DNA of 64,000 bases from Clitoria ternatea (taxonomy: Eukaryota; Streptophyta; Magnoliopsida; Fabales; Fabaceae), in the NCBI GenBank assembly GCA_037962975.1, contig CM075676.1, forward strand, positions 29,941,001-30,005,000. Reading direction: 5' to 3'. A program made the translations under genes and the position numbers. Positions 21,889 through 34,600 of this stretch are shown piece after piece; position 1 is the first letter of the stretch, and each line of letters opens with the position of its first letter. The notes below the pieces were generated by a model. It was given only the letters and a program-made list of their open reading frames with translations, ran no database searches and had not been told where the DNA came from.

Positions 21889-22382
21889 GATTGTATAGTA
21901 TGTTTTTATATTTTTATATTTTATTTAATTAGAATTTAATAAATAAATTTAATTTCATCAATAAACATTAGTGTAATACAAAATGTAAAACTTTAATAGT
22001 AAAAAAAGATATAAGACATAAAATTAAGTTCAAACTAGTATTTAAAATTATAAAATTATAAAATTATAAACACACCAAAATTTTGGTTTTTGTAATTTTT
22101 GGTTTATTTGAATATTAGGTGGATTGGTTTAGTTTATGAACACCCTTAGTACATATCACTCATGAAGAAGTTCTTGACATTAGTGAAATTTAAACCTGTA
22201 ACTTCATAATCACAAGTTAAATTCTTTACCAGATGGACCAATGTTTATGGATTAAAAAGAAATTCCAATCTAGAAACAAGGTTGAAACCATCCCAATTAT
22301 TATCTTTATAAATTTAAGCACTTTGACTTTTATTCTTTATTCTCCATGAATACTACTCAATAACGATACACGGCTAGAGTGA

Positions 22383-22448
22383 ATGAGATCAAAGGTGCTA
22401 ACTTTCGCTGCTCAAGGCCTACCATTTCTCATTTTCTTAATGTGTTGG
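22383..22448 (+). other. Candidate captured first exon encoding a signal peptide
   Basis: ATG opens 22 codons (MRSKVLTF then LPFLIFLMCW), a hydrophobic signal-like stretch, ending at a donor TGG|GTATAC. The same exon is in arm C (about 47786) and inverted in arm B (about 37430-37365), with only one or two changes. No following exon of the same gene is proven nearby. It may come from a secreted host protein. Confidence 0.35.
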
Positions 22449-22964
22449 GTATACTTTTCTCTTCTCGATCTTTCCATCTTTTTTATATATATGTTTGATC
22501 TATTGTAATAGGTTGTCCATCTTCTTATGATTATTGATTTATTAAATGGGGTTTTGACTTGTGCGCGCATACATGTATTGCTTTAATCCATAATTATGCA
22601 TAGTTTATTCTGAATCAACAAGATTTGTAACATGATTGGTCATTTCTTAATGATCTAAAATTTTAATTTTTCTACAAAATGTTGTTTGATGCAGTTTGGT
22701 ACATGTTTAAGGTTTTCTTTTGACATAAATATTTTTTTGATAGGAACAAATATATTTCTTTTGTAGCTAAAATCTCCCTTTTGTAAGAATATAGTATCCA
22801 TAAGTCTCATAAAAATTCTAAAAATCAATAGATGATTCATTCAAATAGTATATATATCTGATTCATCTTAAGAAAGATTTTGAATTTGAGATTTGTAAAT
22901 GAATAAAATCTTTCTAGAAAAAGATAGTTTCATCATGTTATGATATTCTAGGCTTAAACAGAAT

Positions 22965-23311
22965 TAGAGATGGCAAAGTGGATTAGTTCGCCCCGTCAAA
23001 AAGTGGCCAGATGGTCCACCCTACTAAGAGATATTGTACAAATTGTGGCTCATCCCACCCCACCCCATCACATTACATATTGGTGAGTCAGTGGACATGG
23101 CCCATCAACATTAAAATCTTGAAAAATACTTTTAAAAAATACAAAATATATTATTAATTATAGATAGATAGATCATCCCATCTAACCAAAATAAAGTATA
23201 ATAAAGAGGTAGCCCCTCTCTCTCGGGTTGGCTAGTCAGGTTATGATGGGTGGCAGGATAAAATTCCTTTGTCCACCCCGTGAGTGTGTCAAACCTATTT
23301 TGCCATCCCTA
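22965..23311. mobile_element. hAT-like MITE (~347 bp) in arm A
   Basis: Terminal inverted repeats TAGAGATGGCAAA and (complement of the right end) TAGGGATGGCAAAA bracket a non-coding 347-bp sequence. The TAGGGATGGCAA end is common in hAT MITEs. An 8-bp target duplication is not obvious. The same MITE is present in arms B (about 36645-36935, inverted) and C (about 48265-48560), so it predates the duplication of the arms. Confidence 0.6.
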
Positions 23312-23593
23312 CCTCCAGTGAAGGATACCTATTGTTGAAAAAATCAATTAAAAAAATTAAGAGCAAGCTAGTCTGATTAATTAATTCATATACAATGTTT
23401 TAATTTTACATATTTACTTTTTGATAGACATTGACATATTTTTCTTTTAAAATTTTCAAAATAAATAAAATTTTGAAAGTATAAATAAAAATTCATTAAA
23501 TATTAAATTCAATTTTTAACACTAATTGATTTTTATTGCTTTATATTTGTGACTATTATATATTAAAAATGAATTATTGTTGAATGTAATTAG

Positions 23594-23596
<3 letters not shown>

Positions 23597-23625
<29 letters not shown>

Positions 23626-23626
23626 C
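23597..23626. repeat. ATT microsatellite
   Basis: About ten units of ATT/TTA. The poly-Asn frame read from the other strand here is a by-product. Confidence 0.85.
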
Positions 23627-24391
23627 GGTGCTTACATTAATTTTTATTATATAAATAAAAAATACATTAAATACTAAGGCAATATGAGTTATTATTATTA
23701 ATTGATTTGTTTTTAGTGATGAATGTAGGAAGTTATAACTGAAGCGTTTTATTTTATGGTGGTCCAACCTTATGATAATATCTTAATTGAGGTTCTCATG
23801 TTTTAAAGTTCAGTAAAGCAAGTCCTATCTTTAAGTTAGGTTTTGGAAGAAAAAAGGAAGGAATTAAGTCAAATTCCTCTTCATTTTCATTCTCTATTTC
23901 TCTGGTTTCTCTATTATTCTTTCTATAGTTTTCTCTTATTTACATAATTATGGATCTAATACAGCAATATATATGAATCCTCAAGTGTGTAAAAATGTAA
24001 TAAACTTAATGTAAACTATGCTTTTCAATAAATGAAATGTTTTAAAAAAGAATACAAAAGACTTTTTTCCTAACATAATTATATATCTTTCTCAATTTTC
24101 AATATTTTCTAAATTGCTTGTAAATTAGTTAGGTTAAGTTGGATTTATGGTTAGATATAATGGATGGGGAAGTAGATTATACGATAGGCTTTGTACTATT
24201 ACTCTCTACTATTTTATGTTTCAAAATTTTAAGCTAAAGATAATTATAAAATCCTAATTTGAAATAAATTTTTATGCTTTACTATTTTATTTATTATTAC
24301 TCTCTACTATTTTATTTATTATTTTATGCTCTAATTTGGCTTTAATAAATAAATTTTTACAGCTTTAAATAATTTATTATCATATGTTTAT

Positions 24392-24429
<38 letters not shown>
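24392..24429. repeat. (AT)n microsatellite in arm A
   Basis: About 19 dinucleotide units. The corresponding place in arm B (about 35010) has only a short ATATAT run. Confidence 0.85.
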
Positions 24430-24430
<1 letters not shown>

Positions 24431-24515
24431 CCCATGACTCTATGATATATTTAGTTGGAATGTAATATGTTTTGATTCCAACTTAGATATATGATCATTA
24501 GGGATTAGCTTAAGG

Positions 24516-25825
24516 GTTGTTTTGATGTAGACCATTAATGACTTCCCTGCGTATGGTATGCTTGCTAGGTGGTCAACACCTGGGAAGCTTGTTTGCCCAC
24601 TATGCATGGAATATACCGGGGGGAATCACTCCCCTTTAGTGGCAAGATAAGTTATTTTGACTGTCATCGCAAATTTCTATTGTTGGATCACCATTACAGG
24701 AGATCAATAACCATTTTGAAGAAAAACAAGGTTGTCAATGAACCTCCACCTCGTAGATTATCCAGTTCACAGGTGTGGTAGAGGCTATCTGAGTATCCTT
24801 ACATTTGGGCTAAGAATGTTAAGGAGTTTGCGGGTTACGGGAATGAGCACCACTAGGTGAAGCAAAGTATATTATGGGATTTACCATATTGGAAAGACCT
24901 ATTATTAAGACACAACATAGATGTCATGTACACTAAACGAAATGTTTTCATGAACATATTTGACACTGTGATAGACATCAAAGGGAGAAAAAAGGACAAC
25001 AAGAAAAACGGATTAGATGTTGCATGTTTGTGTTTAAGGAAGGATTTAGAATTGAGGGATGTGGGACACGGGAAATGTTTAAATTGTAAGCCAAATATCC
25101 ATTAACAAAAGCTCAACAGATAGATGTCTGTCTATGGGTGAATAGGTTGACCATGCTTGATAGGTTTGCTTCAAATTTGAGTAGATGTGTTGACCTAAAG
25201 GAGGACAGACTGTTTGGCATGAAAAATCATGATTGTCATGTGTTTATGCAATGACTATTGCCATATGCCTTACCGAAACCTATCTGGAAACCATTGGTTG
25301 AGTTGAGTTATTTTTTTAAAGAGTTTACAATAACAGTCTTAACAGAGGAGACTCTTGTGAGGATGGAGAAAAATATTCAAATGTTGATTTGTAAGCTGGA
25401 GCAACTTTTCCCACCTAGTTTTTTTTATTTTATGGACCAACTGCCGATTCATCTGCCATATAAGATCCCATCCAGTATCATTGGATGTATCCATTTGAAA
25501 GGGTTAACGCTAGAATAACTTTACTTCCATTCTAAAATTTGTTATAAAAATTAATGTATACATAACTCAATAATTCTTTATGTTTCACTAGATTCCTATG
25601 TTCTTTAAAAGACAAAGTGTCAAACAAGGCATGCGTTAAGGCATCGATTTATAAGGCATACTTAGTGGAAGAAATGACCACTTTTGCTTCATTCTACTTT
25701 CTAACAAAGATAGAAACAAGAATGATTAGAATCCCCTGTAACCTTGTAGTGGCACTAAACCCCGATATGGATGAACAAACCTTAATATTTAACTATCCCA
25801 GTCATCCTGGGGGAAGGTCATAGAA
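24516..25825 (+). pseudogene. CACTA (En/Spm) TNP2-type transposase remnant
   Basis: Scattered frames on the + strand read as the plant CACTA transposase. In order: TINDFPAYGMLARWST with GKLVCPLCME (24535-24600); ISYFDCHRKFLLLDH and PPPRRLSSSQVW (24640-24780); ILWDLPYWKDLLLRHNIDVM with VFMNIFDTVIDIKG (24860-25010); RCVDLKEDRLFGMKNHDCHV (25180-25250); LLPYALPKP, then the following domain with FMDQLPIHLPYKIP (25430-25470); and KACVKASIYKAYLVEEM with FASFYF (25620-25700). Several frameshifts and stops interrupt it, including a TAG just before TINDFPAYG where Trp is usual. The N-terminal third is missing because homology begins at the arm A boundary. Autonomous elements would move CACTA elements such as the one at 9630. 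Confidence 0.88.
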
Positions 25826-26027
25826 TGTTATATTGATGAGAAACATTGAAAGGCATGTTAAAAGAGATCTATGGTGTGTTCAAAGAGATCATTCAAGTTT
25901 CTTTCTCTAGTAAGTTCGACCTGTACCTTAGGTTCCCCCTACGTTTGAGTATGCAAGCACTTTCGGATATCTAATTCCAACATGGTCAATCTTTAATGAA
26001 CTGTTTCAAGAATCTAAACATTTCTCC

Positions 26028-28581
26028 TGAAGGGACCCAACCCTAATTCGGGTCCTATCAATTCCGTTTCTCAAGAAAACAACTAATTAAATCGGAACCC
26101 CTAGGTTCAGCTCGAACACCTTCAGTGTTTTGAGTGTAACTCTTCCATATGATGTCGAAATCAAACGATTCTTGTCTTAGTTTTTTTGTTATGAAAAACC
26201 TAGCAATCTTTATTTCTAGCCTCAAGCACTGCTTCGTAACCATTCGTTCCCAATTTTGAGAATCAAGGATTCGTACTCTGAAAACCTCATTTGTTAATCC
26301 CGTTAATCAGCATATAGTTTATTAGAAAAATCATATAACCTTCATACGATGTCCGATTCAAACAATTTTAATTTCATAATTCTCATAACAAAATTCTCTA
26401 TAATCTTCATGAAGACCTCAAAGGAAATTTCCCACCCTATAAGTACAGTTTAATAAATTCTTCAAGGTTGTCCTAAATTTTTAACTACACTGCCCAAGTT
26501 TAGTAAAACACATATATCTCCCTCATATGACATCGAAACCACTTTGTTCTTTTTCTATGGCTTTTTATTGAAAAATCCTACAACTTTCATGAAGGGCTCA
26601 AAGCCCAATTCTCAAAGGTTTAGTCCTAGTAAATTAATTTTTTCAGCCTTAAAGAATTCGGGAGCTCCGAGAGTACTTTTCCTTGGTTTGGGCATACCTC
26701 TCATTTCGGTTGCTGGATTTTCGTTTGTCATATACCATTCCAAAGAGAAATTAGACTTATATAATTTTCATTTTAGGAGTTTTCCCTCATTCTCAACCTA
26801 GAATTAATTAGGAATTTATCTAAAGCAAGCTTCGATTAAGATAACTAGCTGTTCGTTGGGTATTTAATTTTCGGTACCCTAAATTACTTTTTTAGTCACC
26901 ATTTTTCTTCACCATCACTCATCAACCATTCCATCCTCGCCACCTGGCCATCTGAAGGTGTAGAAAAATTTACACCAAACTCCTTGCTCATTAAGTTTCA
27001 ACAAGCTTACACATTAAGTAGTTAAAATGCATATATATATATATATATATTCATCACCATCTGACCAATTCCATTGCACACTGCTTGCTTATCAAGGAAT
27101 CACCATCTCATACCATGATACACATACCTATTTCTATATATCATCACGCTCTCTACTTCATCTCACGCCTATGATTCTAATTCAACAATTTCAATTCCAT
27201 TCCTTAGATAATTCCACTTTTCTATTTATGTGTGCCACTATTTCACCCTTCCTTTCTTTCTATGCATTCATATTTTCCTTTAAATCCATTCCATTTACTT
27301 AGCTTCTTTTATTTCTTCTTCTCTGCAGCAACATTCCTATTTCTTTCTTTCACTTCCGCCACTAATACACCACAAATAGTCACCACTCAAGTACTCAGTT
27401 AGGAGTAAGATAAAATAAAATGATCCCCAATACTACAGACAAAGGTAGGTTATTGGGAAGGACCTTACCGATGATACATATAATAAAATAAAAGATTATG
27501 CATTGAACATGTATCATCTGTATATGATCTTGTGGAGACTAGAGCATATGGCAAAGGTACACTGGAGTATGTTCGCGTGTGATCCCTAAGCAAGATCTTA
27601 GGAGTACATCGGGCTGGGACTCCCAATGGCTCGAAGGTAGCACTCCGAGGCCGGGGGAAATAATGCAGACCCAATGTACTTTGACTAAATGAGAGCATGT
27701 AACTATGACCGTTGAGAACCAAGATTCCAATTATTATGTGATTATGATATGATTATGGAAGGATCCTTTAGAATAAAGGAATCTGGTGGGCTCCAATCGC
27801 TCTAGTGTAGAAACATTGTGCCCTGTGTCAGACTGAGCAGGATTAATTCTAATGATTGTGATGATGAGAATTTGGGCCACATGCATTTCATTCACAATAA
27901 TAAAGAAATAATAAATAATGAACCCTTACATCCATGTATTGCAATATGTTTGATTGATTCCAGGTATGATGTGTGATATATATGTTATGATAACTGTGTA
28001 TGACTTCCCCTTAGAAACAAATTACCTATAGATGAGAGGTAATGCTAAGTGGGGTAAGCCGGGTCAGGGACGACGTGATATGAGGATAGTGAATAATGAA
28101 TGATGTAGGGCTAAGGCCCGATCCCTAGAGATGTTTCAAAATATGAACTATGTGAGAGAAACGTTAGAGAGGACAACTTCTTTGTTGCTTGTAAATGATC
28201 AGACATTCCTCACCTTTACAACTATCATTTTTCAAATTTAAGAAAAGATCCCACGTGGAGAACAAGTTTAACCAGAGGAGATTACCCACAATAGACGGAG
28301 TCATCAGGGGAGCATGGCAGAGGAGACAATAGCAACAGGGAAGTGCTCTTAGTGGGACTATGTCCCTTGTGTCTTGTGAGAGCCCACGTGCTCCCTGATA
28401 TTTAGAGTATGTACAGTCTTTTGATGACCATGTATTATATATCAATGTTGTATATAATATATCTGTTCCACCAGAGTTTTATTGTATAAAAAAAACTTAC
28501 ACAGTTTTCTAAAACTCATAACCTTTCAGTTAAGAAGAATGAGACAGTGTAAGATTATCCTAATTAACTGAGGGTGTTACA
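26028..28581 (+). mobile_element. Probable solo LTR or LTR fragment (boundaries tentative)
   Basis: Starts TGAAGGGACCCAACCC and ends GGGTGTTACA, the TG...CA pattern of plant gypsy LTRs. Its left part (26040-26800) matches about 39800-40260 in direct orientation and 42680-43365 in inverted orientation. It contains no coding frame. A 5-bp target duplication could not be confirmed, so the ends are a proposal. It lies in the decayed CACTA transposase region. Short ORFs here (26544, 27027, 27465, 28164) have no recognisable content. Confidence 0.5.
27028..27050. repeat. (AT)n microsatellite
   Basis: Short dinucleotide run within the LTR-like block. Confidence 0.8.
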
Positions 28582-29326
28582 AGTATGACTCTCAAAGAGG
28601 ATTTTTTGCATACACAAGGTCTTGAATATAAGCGATAACAATTGACTTATCACTTGTATGAACCCATGTTAGTTAATTAAACTTTAAGCATAATTGTTTC
28701 TTATTTTTATATTCTAATTATATATTTTGGAATAATATATAGAAACTAAATTAAAACCTACGTATTTCAATTATATAGATCAACGATTGTAATACTAATT
28801 ATGTAATATTTTTACTAGTGTAGAACATTTTTTACATTGATCCCTTCTGATCTTTTACACCAGTTTCATAACCGATATAGATCCAAGGGGTGCACATTGT
28901 AGCTGATTTTTTACAACGATCCTTTTATCATGCTTTGTGTAAAGTCCACTTCTCACAACTAGTGTAAAATATGACATTTTACACAAGTTCTTTTCAAGCA
29001 ACCAGTATAAAAATGTTACTTTTAACATATATTATTTTTTACAACTAGTGTAAAAACTATTTTTTCTTTGTTCTTTTTTATATACTTTTTTCTTTTTTTT
29101 ACTTTGCTAGCACTATTTTCTAAATTCAAAAATAAACCTTAATTCGCATGTTAATGCCTAATATGAATCCATATTCAATTAAAATCAATATATAAATTAA
29201 AACATAACATCAATTAAAAAAATAAATGATGCACCAAAATATAAATGAAATGTCAATAATCTAAAAAAAACATTTATAATAAACCATACCTTGTGAGCCA
29301 CCAAACATAATCCCAAATGGATATTA
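28582..29326. repeat. Non-coding region with TTTACAC / ACTAGTGTAAA repeats
   Basis: Between 28815 and 29060 the motif ACTAGTGTAAAA and partial complements such as TTTTACAC recur about eight times in both orientations. This resembles the subterminal region of a CACTA element. No terminus is certain; CACTACTACATAC at about 29568 is a candidate. No gene is seen. Confidence 0.4.
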
Positions 29327-29437
29327 TTAATAAACTATGCTCTCAATGTCAAGAACCCTTTCTTTGAACAACCCTCTTCTTTCTTGCGCAAGTTCCATAA
29401 ATGAACCAATGCAGTCCTTTGTTGTAACCATCTCAAT
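29327..29437 (-). pseudogene. Captured exon fragment of LepA / elongation factor 4 (organelle type)
   Basis: On the minus strand after an acceptor GCACAG, 36 codons read IEMVTTKDCIGSFMELAQER and RGLFKERVLD. The core IG-MELAQERRG-FKE and the closing IVY are hallmarks of the C-terminal region of LepA (EF4/GUF1) translation factors, where the family has about IGALMELAQERRGEFK. The frame stops straight after IVY, where the parent protein continues. Only one partial exon is present. It is a transduplicated or retained fragment without function as a translation factor. Confidence 0.72.
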
Positions 29438-29987
29438 CTGTGCACACTCACACAATAATTAAGTAAGGACGACCACACGCACCAAGCATATGCACGTGCA
29501 CAAACATAGCTTATGGATTAATAGGTTTAGCCCAAACTGCTTCAATTCTCAAACAAGGTGACCAACACTACTACATACTTGATTTCTAAGAGCACTTAAA
29601 AAATACAGATAAATCATAAAAAAATGTTGTTATTTGTAATTAGAACATTTTTACAAGTGTAGTAGAAGCTCATGTGGTTAAACTATTTTGGTAACATTTT
29701 TAACCAGCCATTAGGAACAGTTTAAAAATGTTGTTAGTTTTGTTTTTTAACCTTTAAAAAATGTAGATAATTTTAACTACATTTTTAACTCATCATTAGT
29801 TATATTTAAAAGATGTATCTTAATTGTTTCTTTTGTAACATCTAAAAAATGTTGCTTATAGTAAATTTAAAGAAATTTTATGACTCCTTATTAATGAGTC
29901 ATACTCATTTTGCATATGATCCTTTATGACTAATTTATTTTCTGGATTTTATATAAATTTTGTATTTTTATTTTTTTGAATTACACT

Positions 29988-30045
29988 CACTAGAAGAAAT
30001 GCGCTTTTTGCCGACGGTTCAGTAGTGGCGGTTAGTTGTAACCGC
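29988..30045. mobile_element. Candidate CACTA terminus
   Basis: CACTAGAAGAAATGCGC followed by short inverted copies of GCGGTT/AACCGC resembles a CACTA end and subterminal repeat. A ~55-bp sequence just before it (29935-29988) is repeated at about 30522-30573. The opposite terminus was not found. Confidence 0.4.
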
Positions 30046-30477
30046 TGCAAAAAATTATTTATTTTGGATATTGACGTCATTTTAGAAAACCACCGCATTT
30101 ATTACCCTATTTATTCCTTATTAAGGGTTATAACGTTTGGTTTCATTAATTACTAGAGTTTTAAATTTCTAGTTTTAATATATTAGTAACAATATATAAA
30201 TTAGCAATTATATTTTTTTATTGTTGAATGACTTATAAACTGCATGTGAACAAAATAATTTTATACCAAAATCTTAATTGAGTTAGTAGGAAATCGCAAA
30301 GTAACAAAATGGCCAACATGAAAAATTAGAATCTAAAAACAATTGAATGTTTATTCTACAACTTGCTTTGAGTCAATATTTACATAATTCTCATGATCTT
30401 AGTATGCGTTTTTCTATGATTTCATTTTGTGTGTTATGTAATCAATGTCAATAAACATTACATAAAGTCAAATACAA

Positions 30478-30521
<44 letters not shown>

Positions 30522-30934
30522 TCTAGATTTTATATAAATTTCTGTATTTTTATTTTTTTGAATTACACTTTATCTCTCTCCATAAAATTTTAATTCTTAA
30601 TTCAAACATATATAATTAAAATAGTTGGAAATTTAAAGCACTAAAAAAGCAAGAGTTATGAAATATAAAAATTAGTATAGTTACAAAACTTAATCAATAC
30701 GATTATTATAGAAATTACAAGAGTAATCTAATAGTATTGTATTTGAAAGATAAAATAATAAATCATAAAAAATATTGACCTGACAAATTTTTAATGTTTT
30801 ATGTTGATTGAATTTGCTCATGTGTCAAACCAATGATTAGTGTCTTAGAATAGATAATTATAAATATATCTTACGTAAAAGATGTCAAAGTTGTTATCAA
30901 AATTTTTGTTGAAAAATGTTATTATCAATAGAAT
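30046..30934. other. AT-rich non-coding stretch with (AT)n at 30481-30518
   Basis: No reading frame of interest. It includes a 38-bp AT microsatellite and the second copy of the 55-bp repeat described for 29935-29988. Confidence 0.5.
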
Positions 30935-31102
30935 TTGTTAAAAGAAAGCAAGTATTACAGGATTGGTCAGGTCCTCTTGAGTAATAACAAGGTAGCAGTG
31001 ATCTTATGGAATAGTAGTTCATCCAAATCAAAAGTAACTGCATCATGGTCTGACATAGGCCTGGAACCAGGAACTTCAGTTGATGCAAGAGATTTATGGC
31101 AG
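30935..31102 (+). pseudogene. Captured exon of plant alpha-galactosidase (C-terminal domain)
   Basis: The + strand reads LLSNNKVAVILWNSSSSKSK, then VTASWSDIGLEPGTSVDARD and LWQ, ending at a donor-like CAG|GTTCT. This is the C-terminal beta-sandwich region of plant alpha-galactosidase, where NNKVAVILWNRSS and SDIGLEPGTVVDARDLWEH are typical. Just upstream, W-S-G-P-L is readable in another frame, so a small indel lies before SNNK. Catalytic residues are in earlier exons and are absent. It is another host gene fragment in the cluster between arms A and B. Confidence 0.82.
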
Positions 31103-31390
31103 GTTCTACTAGAAATTGAAATCGATTGTTATATAAGGCAAGAAAACATTTAGTTCAAATCCTAAAACATGTAATGGGACAATAATTAAACTATTGTTAG
31201 AATTTAGAAAACATCCTTTAATAACATTCCCAAATGTTTGTGATAAAAAAACATTCATAGAAAAAACTCCTAGAAGTTCAAAGTATATAAACATTAAGCA
31301 TCAAATACTAGCTTACTATATAAATAATTTTATTATACCAAGGGGAAAAAAGTTAAGTTTTTTCTTTCTAAAGCTGCATGCAAGAAATTA

Positions 31391-31684
31391 TTAGTCGCGA
31401 ATGTCGTCGCCGTCGTCGTCATCATCATTATCATCATTATCTTCTTCTTCTTCATTACCACCTTCTTCTTCTTCTTCTTCATCATCGTCGTCGTCATCAT
31501 TAATCACAACAGCTTGATGTTCCTCTTCATTACCAGCATCATCTCTAACAGCATCCATAACTAATGCTGTTTGTTTACAATTTGGGCATGCATTCTTGCG
31601 CCTAAGCCATTGTTTAATGCATCCAATATGAAATTTATGGTTGTAAATTAGCTTTCCAACTTCTTCACCATGAATATAATCATC
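31391..31684 (-). other. Last exon of the RING-H2 gene remnant
   Basis: Still fully open. It encodes the second half of the RING and an acidic tail of alternating Asp and Glu runs ending DDIRD and stop. GAT/GAA trinucleotide repeats make up 31400-31500 on the + strand as TCATCG/TTC. The next exon (32096-31965) is also open, so decay is concentrated in exon 2. Confidence 0.7.
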
Positions 31685-34600
31685 CTAAAGACGGATACAA
31701 AATTTATAGAAAAATAAGTAGAATATGTATATGTGCACAAGCATTCTATATAATGTAAAAGTGTAATGAACCAACTATAATGTTAGGTAGATAAATTTGC
31801 TATTTAAATTCAAGAAATATATTAACTAAATTAACACAAGAAAAAGATAAAGAAATATGTTTCCTCACCATCATTGTTATTATAAAGAGTTTCTTGTGTT
31901 CGAATACCTATTCAAAATTTCATGTTGGTTACCCATAAATAAATCAAAATATAAAGGCTATCACCTGACAAATGCAACAACATTCTCCATTTTCTAGTGT
32001 ATTTTCTGCAGACTTGAAATGTTCACGCCTAATGTGCAACATGATCTCTTCTTTAGTTAATCCCCTAATTGTGCCATAATTTTTCCCTCTGCTCACCTAT
32101 GAATAAAAATGATAATTTCCAAACTTTCATTATAATCAAGATAAGTGCAACTATAGTTTTTCCTTTAAAGTAGAATATAAGAAATGCTAAATCTTTATTA
32201 AATATGGTTCAAACCTTTTTGGTTTTTATACTTCATTCATACTTATGAAAAGGACTTAAATGGTACAAATATAATGAGATATGATGATAGACATAACTAA
32301 GTGAATGTGTAAAATAGTTATAAAAAAGGTGTGTAAAAGTTTAGTGTTCATGAAGTATACACAATGGAGAAAGTTCATGTTATTTCATCCATGCTTTCAT
32401 ACCGAAATCATAATTACTACACGTAAATAGTCAAGAGTCATTAATTCTTATAAAGTATTGAGATAAAACAAGTCAGTTATAGATAATTAGAAGCGAGAAT
32501 AAAAATCAAATCACATGTCATTATGTAGAAAGAAAACAAAATGAAAATTAAATTACTCAATGTTGACTAGCTTTCAAAAAGGATATGGTTTACTGAACAT
32601 ATCATATAAATTTGTATGTCACATATCCCTTACTTAGCAGTTAATGATAAAATTAATATAAAGTAGTCTAGACATGATGTATTTGAAGCTAAACTTGTGT
32701 TGCCATTGAATATAAAATTTGATTGTATATTCTATACGTTTAATTAAAAATCAACCTCAAATATTTCAACACGACCCCGAAGGTCAAATCTATTACACAT
32801 AAAATATGCATAAAAAAGTTGTTAGTTAAAGGAAAGATTTACATCCAAATAAAAACTAAGATTTTATTCCAAGAGAAAAGCCATACTTTGTAATCTGACT
32901 AAGTCCACATACACTATTTAGAAACCATAATTAAATAATATCAAATTTACATGAAGACATAAAATCAAGATAAGCAAAAAATATAGTTTGTTAAACTTAG
33001 TCATAAGTAGCTAAGTATTAAACATACCCGGACTAAAAGAATTCTTCTCATTTCAAGACCAAAAGGACTTTGGTGGAGAAATATAGATTCAAAATTGTTA
33101 TTAGTTTGATTTGCAGATGCTGACACTGAACTATGCTTGTTCTCAATTTCAGAATTACTTGACACAATAGGAGGGGTCATCTCTTGTGAGCCTTGTGAGA
33201 GACTCAAAGTTGATGGATTTTCAACAGTTTGCCCAGGGGAAGTAATTACTTGAGCATGAGCTATGTCATTGTCATCTATATTTCTTGATAGTACCTATAT
33301 AGATTCATTCATATTAAATTATAGAGGACCCTTATATGAGCATTTGAAACATTAATATTGATATCAATGGTTAAATTCCATTTTGATGACAATAGTTAAG
33401 AATATTCCTAAGGATGTTTATAATTACATGCACAAAATATAACTTTCCTAGACTATTTCTTAAAATATCCTTCCAACCTAAGGGCCAAGTAGGTTATACT
33501 TACTTGAATATTTCTTTGGCCATGTAAAGGTGCCATAATTTCAGTTCTTATTTGAGAATATGGACCAGTTGAGGAGAATTTCTTGCTCTCATCATATCAT
33601 TGGTCAAAGGAGATTCATGTAGGACCCAATGAAAACTAGGAGCAAGTTGAAGTTGTTGGTATAAAGAATTAGTTGCACTAACTTCTGAGGAGACAAATAA
33701 AGGAGAGGTGTCATTTCGAATGAACAAAGGTGCTTGGTTGGGTAATAAAGCTTGTACATCTCTTGCGAAGTTGTATGAACATCTATTATTATTAAGGGCA
33801 GAATTTGACATTGTAGTACGTTCAGCTTGTGCACGCATGCTTGAACTTTCACCTTCTAAGAATTCTCCAAAAGTGTGACTAATGAATCTTCTCTTGGTTG
33901 GTAAAACTATATTGTTTGTTGTGATTCCATACTGTGTACCTTGTTCTTCCACTACAGATCTTGGTGATACATTATGAATTGTTCTCCTAGTAGAGCTCAC
34001 TCTACCTTGACTTTATGTTTCACTTGGAGAATGGGTTAAGCTTAGTGACAAATTAAGATTGATGGAAGAATTTATCCCTTCTTTATTATCATAATCATAA
34101 ACATTGGATCCAAAAATCCTATTTTGGAGACCTTGAGGAGTTATAGCAAGGGAGCTTGAGGATTCATGAAGATTCATACCCACATTCTGATCATGATTAT
34201 GAATTACATTGACCCTTTATTGAGAGTAATTCATATTCAAATCAAGAAGCCCATCTCGAACCCTTTTATCGCTTCCATTAGTGAATGAATTAGAATAAGA
34301 AACTGGTGACTGCAATGCTCCGGTTACAATTGATAGATTAAAGGAGCTTGAGGATTCATGAAGATGTAAACTCATATTTTGCTCATGATTCTGAATTACA
34401 TTGATACTTTCTTGAGGGTAATTCATATTTAAAACTTGAAACCCATCTTGAACCCTTTGATCACTTCCATTAGTAAAAGGATTGGAATAAGGAAGTGGTA
34501 TTTGCAATGCCCCAGTTGCCATTGAGAGATTAAGGTCAACTTCATCCTGGATGTTTTCTCTATTACAATTAACTTGTCCATGTGAGTTACCTTTAACAAA

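Larger units (their letters stand above)
21894..24515. repeat. Repeat arm A, inner part
   Basis: Continues arm A after the Tat element. It matches arm C from about 47310 to 48577 directly and arm B from about 37900 back to 34918 in inverted orientation (broken in B by a Mutator-like MITE). Similarity to B stops abruptly at GGGATTAGCTTAAGG near 24513. Most is AT-rich non-coding sequence, with a hAT-like MITE, a candidate signal-peptide exon and simple repeats annotated separately. Confidence 0.75.
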
